Shown: positions 49,901-61,900 of the stretch, piece after piece
How positions within the stretch are numbered: position 1 is the stretch's first letter
How the letters are laid out: each line of letters begins with the position of its first letter
NCBI GenBank assembly: GCA_949987565.1
Contig: OX465102.1
Coordinates: forward strand, 10,422,212 to 10,486,211
Length of the DNA stretch: 64,000 nt
Source of the DNA: Luidia sarsii
Lineage: Eukaryota > Echinodermata > Asteroidea > Paxillosida > Luidiidae
Reading direction: 5' to 3'
Notes under the pieces: model-generated
Database searches by the model: none
Told to the model about the DNA's origin: nothing
What the model saw: only the letters and a program-made list of their open reading frames with translations
Program-made: the position numbers and the translations under genes

Positions 49901-52900
49901 TTTCAGCTTCATCCGCCAACCGAGTCTTGAGAAAATAGTGAAAACCGCTTCATTTGTTTCGCGAAAATGCACCATTCAACGAATTGTTCCAAAAACAATC
50001 GTTTAGATCCAGGGGTGAGATGTAAACGATTTATTTACTCTTTTCTCCAAAAAATACTGCATTTTAGGCAGAAATATTTCAGTGCGAGGTTTCTACCATA
50101 TCCATCTTCAATGTAAATCTGTGAACATTTCTGTTTTTTCGATCTTACCGATGTTGTGTAGGGGCTTTAAATTGGGATTCAAACTCTACTTTCTTGGTAT
50201 GTGTGGACCATGGACAAAAAAATATAACCAATTCCCCTTGGACTCGTTTCTGCAGATCCAGTGGTGCCGGTCACCGAGCCCAGCGTTCAGCCCGGCTGCA
50301 CGTGCGGCTGCACGCTGCGGGACAACCCCGGCGGTGTCATCGCCTCCTCCCCGGCCGAGTGCGCCGCGGACGGCGACGGCAACGGCGGCTCGCCCTCCGA
50401 CTCCTCCGAGGAGTTCGGCGGCGGCGGAGGAGTCGGCGGCGTGGGCGGTGCCCTGGCGGCGCCGGCCCACCGCCTGCTGACCTGGCTGGTGGTGGTGGCC
50501 GAGCGGCGGCGGGTCCGGCTGGAGTTCCGCACCTTCCGGCTTCATCTGGGCGAGGAGTGGCTGCGGGTCCGGGACGGGGGAGGCCCGGCCTCCAAGGTGC
50601 TCGCCTACCACACGGGCAGCCGGCTGCCGGCCGCCGTCGTGTCCACGGGCAGCCGGCTGCTCATCGAGTACCGGGTCTACGGCGGCGGGGAGCCGTCCCG
50701 AGGCTTCGCCGCTCGCTTCAGCAGTCTGGGTAAGGGTGACTCCCTAAGAAGACATTTTTTTTTTAAAGCGAGCCTTGATGTCCATTTAAGCGAGCAACCC
50801 GTGGGCCAATTTCATAGAGGCGCTTAATCGTAACATTGATTCAAGTTAGGGAAACTCCCTGGTTATGAACCCGAGGCCCTGCAAAGAGCCAGGGAAACCC
50901 GGCTCGTTGCATATTATTTTGCGTGGCGAGCCAAGACACCAGGTCGACACCGTGTCGGCACCGTGTCGGCACCGTGTCGGCACCATGTCGGCACCATGTC
51001 GGCACCATGTCGGCACTATGTCGGCACCATGTCAGCACCATGTCGGCACCATGTCGGCACCATGTCGGCACCATGTCGGCACCATGTCGGCAGGCACCGT
51101 GTCGGCACCGTGTCGGCACCGTGTCGGCAGGCACCATGTCGGTACCGTGTCGTCACCATGTCGACACCTTGCCCAGGAAGAGATCGAGTCGATGAGAATA
51201 CCACGCAAAGTCACACACACATCGCATCTTAGCCAATGCAATGAGCCCCCTTCCAATCACAACGGGCTGGAGGGCGCCCTCTTTATTTTCCCAAAACAAA
51301 ATCCAATAGGCACACCGTCAAGCAGTAGTGGAAGTGCATGTACTTTATAAGGAGGAACGCGACCACAACTGTGCAAGGCATTTGAGCACGATCATTGATT
51401 GTAACCTAAGGAACACCATCACTCGCGTAACTGAACCCAGGAACTTCGACGCTTCGGCGACGCGGTGATTCTTCCCTCTCACGAGCAAACCAGCGAAAAA
51501 GTCATCCAGGGTCGGAACTCTAAAGAGTGTTCGCGAATCCTATTCCCGTCCCCGACGAAAGCAATCCAATTATGCAATTGTTTTTTGGCATTCTGCCCGA
51601 GTAGCGTGCGCCCTGAAAAAAACAACCCAGCGGTTCTTCCGAGCCGCTTGTGGCCGGCGGAGTGCGTTAGAGGCACGGCTGACCGTGCACGTGCAGCGCG
51701 CTCCACTGAACCAATTTTACTGAACGAATTAAATACGGGAGAAGAATCGATTCTATACGGGCTGCGGAGTTTAGCCCCTTTTTTCGTGGAGGGGAGGGGG
51801 ACTGTTGAGGTAGAGACGTAATCGTGTTTTCCCCGATCTTCCCAAATCCAATAAGTTTCGTCTCTTGCTGCTGTGTGCACTTCCCTTCCCAGTGCAGCCT
51901 AAACATCGGTTTGAATTTTTTGGGGGGGTTGTGCCAAAACAAAAATATTAGTTGTACTACTACTTCCTATACACAACGCACCTGAAAATAGAGTAGGTAG
52001 GTAGGGATTTTAGATTCCCTTTTTTATGCCGAGTCATGTACCGGCTAAGTGTTATGCATACATACCCGAGCCAACCTATACATGATTTACATGAAGGGAG
52101 GGTGGTTTGATTTAAATCACGTGGATTCACTGGTTACGCTGTCAAAATAGGGTCGGTCGGGAAAGACGATTATTTTCCCCCGAAAAAACAAAAAAATGTA
52201 GGGTCGTGCCGTCAAAATCTGGCCGGCCGGGAAGCCAATAGCAAAAAACAATGTTTAGGGCCTCATATGCGCATAACTCAATATCAGCTACTTATCATGC
52301 CCTTCATGCGTCGTTACCCCTCTTTTCTGTATCGACCCGAGTCCGGTGCGCCTCGTCTCCGAAATATGAGCGGGTCTGTCTGTCATGGTGTTCTGTCATG
52401 TAGTTCTTTGCGTGTGTACTTACACAGAACAAACCACTATGTTCAGAAGAACTGGGTCGATGAATTGGTTCGTGAAACCCCCGCCTTCCGCGTCTTTTGA
52501 TAACCGCAGGCTTTTAGTTCACGCTAATAACAGCATTACGTTCTCATAATGCGTGCGCTTTTAGCCGGACGCTAGACAAATTGTTGGCCGGTATGGTGAT
52601 GAATTGGCCGATGGAACATATGGGGTATTTGCCATGGACGATGTGAATGTTGCAATGTCCACAATTTAGTAGGGCCTGACGTTTCGATCCCAGCAGGACC
52701 TTTCTCAAAGGTCCAGTTAGGATGGAAACTTCAGACCCTACTCAGCAATATCCGGGTAACCAGACCCTCTGTATTTTTTCCCTTTTTTCAATGAGAAACT
52801 ATGATCTAGGGACCGATCTTACCCATATCCAAATGGGGATTTTTGGTCGAATGATCGTTATACTTTGCTGCTCGAAGTTGCAAAGCATCGTCTGCAATGG

Positions 52901-55900
52901 ATTGATGGGTCGAAACACGAGAGGGCGCTAAACTGAAAATGTTTTTATCACCTTTATGCCTTTAATTCTGTGCGCAGGCGCACACCCCTTCTCGGATCGG
53001 CTGATAACCTCGATGTGTGTTTTTCTTACGACGCAGAATCGAAACATACATTTTATAGACCTGCATTTTGGTTACTCAAATCCGTAAGCTGATCACAGTT
53101 TATACTCAGTGGGGACTTCTGTCGTGGAAATATTTTAAAATTGGTGTCTACTAATACCTCATTTTTGAACTTGAACTGCAAGCGGGGGTGTTATCCCTGG
53201 AGATATACGGCAGTTAATGTTAAAAATGCTTCTGACTCACGCCCTCACCACGACATAGACTATAGTTGACCTATTAGGGAAGGCCACCATCTAAAGGTTG
53301 GATAGCTCATATGGATAGCTCATAATAGTAGAGCGCTGGAACTCAAAACCAGAGGTCTCGGGATCATAATTATTCCGGTACGGTCCAGTCAAAGTTTTCC
53401 TTGCAACATTTTTTTTCAATTTGTTCCCACTCAGTTTTACATTGATTTTGTTTGACGATTTCTTTGTTGTTCCTGATATTTTTGTTGGGCGAACTTATAG
53501 CCTCTTTTTCTGTGCTGATAACAAGACCCATAATTTCTCATTCGTGTTACGCTAATCTCATATTCACGCGCTGCGAGTCGAGACGTCCCTCCGCTATGAC
53601 GTGGCATCCCCGTTCCCCAGCAACCCAATGAATTTCCCGCGGTTTTTTTTTAACGACGATCGTGCCGCCCTTCCCTACAAACCGAGTGAAAACGAAAGCG
53701 TGCTTATTATTTAGGTCAGGTTGTCAAGGCAACCAAGCCGACGCCGCAGTGGCTGGGTTAAATCCACAGAGCCCAGCCCTGAGCCACATAACCCCCCCCC
53801 TAAAAAAGGGGGGCTCTTGAATTATGGGAAGGATCATGGAGGTGAAATATATAACATTTCATTAGTGGGGGAGTTAGGGAGTAAAAAGAGAGTAGACCAG
53901 CGAATGCATCTGTAAGTCTTTCCTTCCATCGGTTAGTGTGACCAGTTTTTAAGAATAGTGTCTCTGACGGAGTTGGGTCTTTCTTCTTTTTTGGTTCGGA
54001 TCCTAGTCGGCGCAACAATGACCGGTACGTACAGGTGTTCTTTCTCTCATTGACCGATTGGCGATGATTTGCCGTAAATAGGCTCGGTGTTCCGAAGCCT
54101 CCCCTCCCCTCTGTTTAGCCTCGCGAAGACTTAACCGCGTCTCGGCCGCGATAAATCAGGCGCTGGCCGATACTATCTAGCCCGTTTGGAATACTATACT
54201 ACACGTTGTATAAACGGAGCCTGTTAGGTATAACCGGATTAAATAGATTAGGATGATTTTTCGATTTTCGTAGAGCCGCTTATATAAGCACGAGCATTTG
54301 CACGAAAAGTCATGATTCATAATTGTCATCACCTTGCCAACAAAAACTTGTCTTTTGTTTCATGCTAAGCAAAGAATAGTGTAACACAAGTCAAGAACAG
54401 TTGACATCACGTCTCAATGTGGTTTGTATCCCTGTTTACACGAGGGAGAGTTTTCATGCTTAGCAGTTTTTCATGCTTAAGCGGCTCTATGAAATTGGGG
54501 CCTGGGCCTCTCTATAATGTATACGAATTCGTGCTCAGACATCGTCCCCGTCACGCCAACAAGAAAACAAACTCGTGAATATAGGCCTGCAGGTCGGGGA
54601 TCGTCACTTAGAATTTGAAGGGTCGGTGAAACGGCTGGCAACTTGTTCTGTCATTCAATGAGGGTTTGCCCGATGTATTCCACGTAATTAATAATGTGTG
54701 CTCAGCTGACAAAAAAAACAGGCAGGAGGAAAGCTGGTAAATGGACGAGCAGGGAGTAGGGAAGGGATCAAAGGAGGAAAGCTGGTAGACAGACTAGGGT
54801 GGGATCAAAGGGAAGGGTACTATAGGGAGTATAATTATAGGAAAGGGATGAAAGGAGGAAAGCTGGTAGACAGACTAGTGTGAGATCAAAGGGAAGAGCA
54901 GGGAGTAGGGAAGGGATCAAAGGAGGAAAACTGGTAGACAGACTAGTGTGAGATCAAAGTGAAGGGCAGGGAAGGGATCAGAGGAGGAAAGCTGATTGAC
55001 AGACTAGTGTGAAATCAAAGGGAAGAGCAGGGAGCAGGGAAGGGATCAAAGGAGGAAAGCTGGTATAGACTGATTATAGTGTGAGATCAAAGGGAAGGTC
55101 AGGGAGTAGGGAAGGTATCAGAGGAAGGAAACGATCATGGTGAAAAAAAGATCGACGACAAGAGTGGGGAAGTGAACATAAATGAAGAATTATTAATTAA
55201 CTTATCCGATATTATCATTAAGTATATTCCAGCGTCAAATTGAATACTTGTTTTTGTTTTGTTTCGGGCAGCGGGGCTGTCTCAGTGACAAGTGTGGACG
55301 ACGTGGATACCTCACTCGCTGTACACGTAATGTAGAAACGCGTAGGAAAATTCGAATTTCTAGTAAAACATCTTTACTTTTTTAGTCAATATATGGACGG
55401 TGTTGTTCAGAAATGAGTGATCACTGAATAATTATGTACGGGCCATTTTTGTGAATTTCAAAGACTTGGAAATACGAACAGATTAGTCTCTTAGTAGGGT
55501 ATAAAAAGGCGGGTGCATGTTGTCGGAAATATACTTCATTTCAGATTTTTGTACACAGCGTTGGGATAGCGAACAGCGCCGCCAATACGCAGGGATTGCG
55601 AAACGGCGGAGAGGCCGCTAAGCGCATGCGCACGCGCATCCGTTCGCGTGCAAAGCCCCCTCTCATTGCATTCAGCGGTCCCGTGACTCCGCCTCCGATG
55701 GGACGTGATTTATTGCTGTATGGACGATACGTGAACCCCTGCCTCCTGCACGGAGTGGGGTGCCTGTTCACCCCTGTAGGCAGAGATTTATTTCTCTGCT
55801 CCGTGCCATCAAAATGTGTATTCCCGCGAGATGTACCCCAAGAATGCGTCTAGCGTTTGACCCCCTCCCCCCCCCCCACCGCTTACAACCACTTGCGCTG

Positions 55901-58900
55901 CGTTTACACTTGATCCTGCAAGGAGGATCAGATCCGGATCAAAACCGTGTGTAAACGAAACGTAGGATCAGATCCTGATCCCGGGATCTGATCCTCCTCT
56001 CGGGAAGGATCTGATCCGGTTTGGATCCCGCAATTTGCAAGTGTAAACCCAACGCGGGATCAGATCCGGATCAGATCCCGGAAGCTGACGTACGTATGAT
56101 GCTTAGTCGATTTTCGCGCGTATTGGCTGCCGATGTGCTCCAGTGCCCATTATCAGTGCACATAACCTTTGCCCCGAGGTTGCAGCGCTTCATTGATGCC
56201 ACGCGGGATCAGGATCAAATTTAAACGCGGCAGCGATCTGATCCCACTCGCTGATCGCGACCGCAGGATCTGATCCTCCGTTGCGGGATCAAGTGTAAAC
56301 GCAGCGTCAGTCGCGTCGATATTTCATCGCCAGTTGTTTTGCGATATGCTCGGTTTATTTGTATTTGTAATTTTTTTTTTGACTACCGTAATATCGGAAT
56401 GTAAGGCACGGCTTAGAAGTTGATTTTTTCCAATTAAAAAGTTAAGGTAATATTCCGAGAATTGCGGTATTGTACGAACAAAATAATGTTGCAAACTGCT
56501 TACTGATACTGACTGAAAAGGTAAATCTCATCAATTAGGAGGGCCTGACACCCGGACCTTTCTCAAAGGCAGAAAGGCAGAATTCTTCCTTTATATTCTA
56601 TATATTTTTTTCTTTGTCGTAACCTTTCACTTTTTGGCTCGAGTCATGCTTCCAAGACTCGACGGGTAATATTTACATGACCCGTGACCCCCATTCCCAA
56701 CATTAATGGCTGGGTTTGAGGTCAGGGGTCGCCCGTGACATACCCCGCGTCTCGCCAGACCCCCGGCTGGGAGTACATGCGTCTCGCCTGACAATGTCAG
56801 TACCGGCTGGCTGTCAGCACAGCTGATATTCCGCACATGACAACGCACGCCTTGTGGTGATGCTACGTTGGAGTTCTCAAGTGTAGGCGTACTCGTTCGC
56901 TCTCTCTCTTTTGTTTTACCCGTTCGTTTACGTAGGTTGTGTACAATCCGACTCCGCTGCAATGCGGGTGGATGATGACGGGGTAGGATGAAGAGGATGA
57001 TGATGATGGTGGGGATTGAGATGATGGTGATGGTGGTGATGATGGTGGTGATGGTGATGATGGTGATGATGGTGGTGATGGTGATGGTGATGATGGTGAT
57101 GATGGTGATGGTGATGATGGTGGTGATGCTGATGATGGTGGTGATAGCGGTGATGATGATGATGATGATGATGATGGTGATGGTGGTGATGATGATGATG
57201 ATGATGATGGTGATAATGGTGATGATGGTGATAATGATGATGATGGTGATAATGGTGATGATGTTGATGACGGTGATGATGTTGATGATGGTGGTGATGG
57301 TGATGGTCAAGTAGTGATGGTTAAGTGCGGAGGAGGTGAAGGATGGGGTTGAAAAACAGGTGGATAACAAAAGGTTGAGGAAAAGCAGGACGAAGATATG
57401 GAGTAGGAGGAGAAGGTGGTGGAGGAGGAGGAGGAGGATGGGGTTAAGAAAGAGGAGGAGAAGGTTGAGGAGAAATAGTTGAGGAGGTGAAGAGGTGTGG
57501 AGGAGATGTACAGTGAGGTCAGAAGGATGGCGATAATGAGAATGGGGAGGATGGTGCGGGGGAGGAGGATTTCAATTATGGGTAGAGAGGATAGGAAGGA
57601 TGTGGAGGATGAGTGGATGTTTGGGAAGATGAGGAGGACGGGGCGGTTGAGGAGGAAGTGGACGTCGAGGAGGATGGAGAGGATGAGCGGGATGGGGGAG
57701 GAGGAGCAGTATGGCGAGGTTGTGCAGTATGATGAGGACGAAGAGGGTGGGGAGGATTTAATGGGATGGGAGGGTGACTAGGATAGGGAGGTTGTGCAGG
57801 ATGATGAGGATGAAGAGGGTGGGGAAGATTTAATGGGATGGGAGGGTGAGTAGGATGGGGAGGTTGGTGGGGAGGATAATTGGGTTGGGGAAATTATGAG
57901 TCAGGAATGCGCATCATTCTATAGACACCAAATGAGCATTATTTATCATCCCGTCTATCTCGCACAGTCCTCATAATACAAGCGATATCCTTGATGTCTC
58001 CCTTTGAGAGTCATTCGTCTCACTTTGCGCAATGCGTCTCTCGGTCTTGCTGGAAATATGCGGGTAGGGGGAAGTCTCTCCCATCCCCCCTCCCAACTTA
58101 TTCCCCTCCTCCACCTCCTTCCATTGACCCAGAAAGTTTGGCTTTGAGACCGCGGGTCACCGGCGTTCCCGTGCTTGCAGGGCAACGCCCGCTTAACCCA
58201 CTTTCCCAGGTCAACCCGGCGCAAAGAATCACCACGCCACCTGTATAATATAATATAATAATCTGAATCGGACCGGGGTAAAAGCGGGCAATTCGATGGG
58301 CCGAGACGTTCTCCCTTCCCCACTGCTCCCACGGGCCGCACGCCCCCCTGGAACCGGTGGGAGAAAGTCAGGGTCACCTTCAACCAACCAAATTTCCGGT
58401 CGACCAACAGAAATGAGGGTTCCTCTTTTTTTTTCCGAGGATCTCGCATAAAACAAAACCCTTCAGCGGAGATAAAAATCGGCTGCGTGATTATACGCAA
58501 CAGGTGGTGGCGACACGTAATAGCTCTTTGAGGATTTTTTATTATTTTCTTGATGCCGGAATTCGAAATCACGCCGACCATGAATATCAAATATTTTGTT
58601 ATAATGACCGGACTCTGACTTTCACATTCTGCTGGGGATGGTTAGCCCTCAAAGAGCTCTGTAGTTTTTTTTATAGCGTCTCAGTGATTTTTTTTCTGCG
58701 TGTTGAGGCTTTATGACTTTTTCGGCAATCTTCTTAGGCACATTTTGACACCAATTGTATTACAATTGGAGGTGCCGTTCTCTGACAATGAACATTTTTC
58801 TGGGCCATGGTATACAATCATGTAGGTTGACGGAATTTTGGACTTGCACTACATAAAAGCATAGCATCCAAAGTGCAAAGGGTATTTCTTTTCAGGAATT

Positions 58901-61900
58901 CTTTTGCACAATGAGCTCATTAATATTGCTATATGCAATTATTGGTTCTTCATTGTAAAATTTATGAAAATTTGTGGAAATTCAATGAAATACAATGAAA
59001 ACTTGAAAAAAGGCCCCAAAATGGAATCATGAATAATTAATGAGCTATAATTAGACAAAACATTAGTTTTTTTCAGATGAAATTTTACCCAAATGTTCAT
59101 TATGTAGTGCTCTATTACCCTGCTAAATATCATTTGAATCCATCATTGAACGGCCGAGATCTGAGGGGGAGGGGCGGTGGCGGAATCCACCCCCGGCTGT
59201 GAGATGGTCAAAATAACCCGGCTCTTTGAGGGTTAAATGTTTACGATGTGACCTCATTCTGCGGGTGTTTCGAACAGGGACGTTGAAGGTTGCCCGGGAA
59301 GGTTCGGTGTTGCCCGGGTTGCCCGTTAGGGCATTGGCTTCCTGTGGCCCAATGGGATTCAGACCAGGACATTTTTTTAACCAAAACCCGGCTTAGGTTT
59401 CGGCTCCGACTTCGTGTCTGTTATCAAAAAAGGTGAAAAAACAGGCTGGAGTTGAAGCTTTGAAGTCTTTTTTCAAAACGTCGTATAACATAAAAAGAAA
59501 ACCAAGCCAAATGCCTCCCATATTCTTGTCTTGTACTTCAATGGATGAAAGAAGCCGAAGCCAAAGCCGGAGCCTGAGCCTAAGCCGGGTTTTGGAAAAG
59601 GGCCCTAGCCTATTCTCGGTCCCACCAAATGCTGATTTTTTTTTAGGGGGGGGGTCTACCGTTGACTTCTTGACGGATGCAGGAAATTAAGCCGACGCCC
59701 GAGTCTAAGCCCTTCGTCGTATCCTGAGTATATAATTATGAAGGCCATTGAGTCTATGAGATTCCTTCACAGGACTTCGAAACTCGGACTCGGGCTCAGG
59801 CTCTGTCCTCGTGTCCATTCCTCGCAGTCACATCCATTTCATTTTGGAGTACATCAAAATGCAACTCGAGACTATTAGGCTTATTCGTGTATTTGTGCCT
59901 TTCGTCTCCACGTACAGATGGTGGCGTTCTCCCGACCACGCCGTTGGCGGCGGGCTCCTCCACGGGTGACGAGGCGGCCGCCTCGTCGTCCGGCCTCAGC
60001 CTAGGGTCCATCAACAACACGGTCATGCTGGTGGGCATCTTCCTGTGCGGCGGCGTCATCCTGGTCTCCGTGCTGGCCACCCTGCTGACGGGCTGCCGGC
60101 CCCGCAAGCGCTCCACCGACATCGAGCTCCGGCCCACCGCCGGTCCCGGCTCCTCGGTGGCCTCGGCCGCCGGCAGCCAGCGGCCCTGGGGCCCGCCCGG
60201 CCACAGCTGCTCGTCCCAGTCGGAGATGTCGCACGCGGAGTCGGGCAAGAGAGGGCGCCCCGACGGCCACCTGGGCGACCGCAGCCGCCTGTACGCCGTG
60301 CAGGACGAAGGGCTGGCCTACCTGCCCGAGTCCAACGTCAGCCTGGCCTCGCCCTACCACACGCACAGCAGCGACGGCACCACGGCGGCGGGCGGCGGTA
60401 GCGGGCGCCGGCCGCCGCCGGCCCGCATCCCCGAGGGCAAGCTGCCCAGCCCCTACCACGCCCACCGGACCGACTTCGCCCAGCTGGAGCGGATGCGCAA
60501 GGTGGGGCTCCCCTACCACTTGGGCTCGGGCGGCGGCGGCGGTAGCTCGCTGAGCGAGCTCAGCCGGCACAGCGGCAAGACGGACAAGAACACCACCACG
60601 CTGGCCACCAAGACGCCCGAGTTCGCCGCCATGCGGGGCTACAGCGCCGCCGGCAGCATGACCAGCTTCGAGCAGCGCGCCGCCTCGCTGCCCCGGAGCG
60701 AGACGCGCAGCGACCACGCCCGGCACAGCGACCACGCCCGGCACAGCGACCACGCACGGCACAGCGACCACGCCCGGCACAGCGACCACGCCCGGCACAG
60801 CGACCACGCCCGGCACAGCGACCACCGGAGCGACCACAACGGCAGGGGCGAGCCGGGCCAGGACCCGGGCCTGCCCTGCGTCAACAGGGACGGCCAGCTG
60901 ACCCCGCTGGGCATGGCGCTGTCCCGCAATGCCAACAACTACAACCAGAACGACTTCCGGAGCCCCGAGTCCGGCCACCAGCTGCTGCCCCACATCCCCG
61001 AGGCTCCGTCGCCGGGGCCGACCCGCAGCCAGACCGCCGCCGCCGGCCCGGGCTGGCCGCCGCGCTCGGTGCCCGCCACCAACGAGGGCCGCACCGTGGC
61101 CGAGATCAACCGGGCAGCCCCCGGGGCGGGCCACCGGAGAAAGACGGGCCATCACGAGAACGCCGTGCACCCGGCCGGCCCGACGTCGCCTCCGCCGCCG
61201 CCTCCACCGCAGGTCAACGGCGAGATGACGCCGACGATGGGCCACCGGCCCAGGAAGCTGCCCCTCACTCCCAGGCAGGCCTTCTTCGAGGACACGGAGA
61301 GCCTGGGCGTCGTCACCCCGATGACGGACATCTCGATGACGGACAACACGCAGCTGCGCAGCCCGCGCTGCGCCTTCAGCCCCAGGCGGCACGAGGCGAA
61401 CCTCGGCGGGACCCGGGCCCCCGTTTCGCCCCTCTCCTCGCCCGGGGAATTCGCGCCAGTGAGGTTGCACGACCGGAGCGGCGCGGGCGCAGGCCCGGGC
61501 GCGGGCACGGGCGGCCGGTCCAAGCGGAAGAAGGCCCCGCCGAGCGCCGGGAGTGGGTCGCGCAAGGCCCGCCGCTCGGAGCGCTCGCCGGGCGGCGAGG
61601 ACGGCGGGGGTGGCCGGCCGAGCGGCCGGCCGGCCCCGGACCCGTACAGCCCGGACGAGCCGCCACCGATCGCCGTGGCCTGCAACCTGCGGCTGATGCA
61701 GCAGCAGCAGCAGCCGCAGGAACAGCCGGCCAGCAGCGAGCCCTCCTCGCCCGTGCGCATCCCCCAGCTGGACAAGAAGCAGAACACGGACCGGCTCAAG
61801 TCGGTCTTCATCAGCGACGAGAGCCTGGCCAAGACGCTGTCGGGCGGCGAGAGCTCCCGCTCGGGCCTGACGCCGCGGACTCCGCGCCGCCTGCCCAGCA

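Larger units (their letters stand above)
50730..59917 (+). other. Intron 4 (9188 bp, phase 1)
   Basis: It holds the elements listed separately (50943-51170, 52668-53412, 54650-55130, 55896-56580, 56985-57890, 58642-59236, 59381-59595). The stretches 51171-52667, 53413-54649, 55131-55895 and 57891-58640 show no exon or element that I recognise. A small phase 1-1 exon could be missed here. Confidence 0.75.

Noticed and set aside
56627..57370. 247-aa Ile/Thr-rich - strand frame
   Set aside because: Translation of the GAT trinucleotide array.
60001..61470. 489-aa open frame on the - strand
   Set aside because: It is the shadow of exon 5, created by its extreme GC3. Its Arg/Ala/Gly-rich translation shows no domain.
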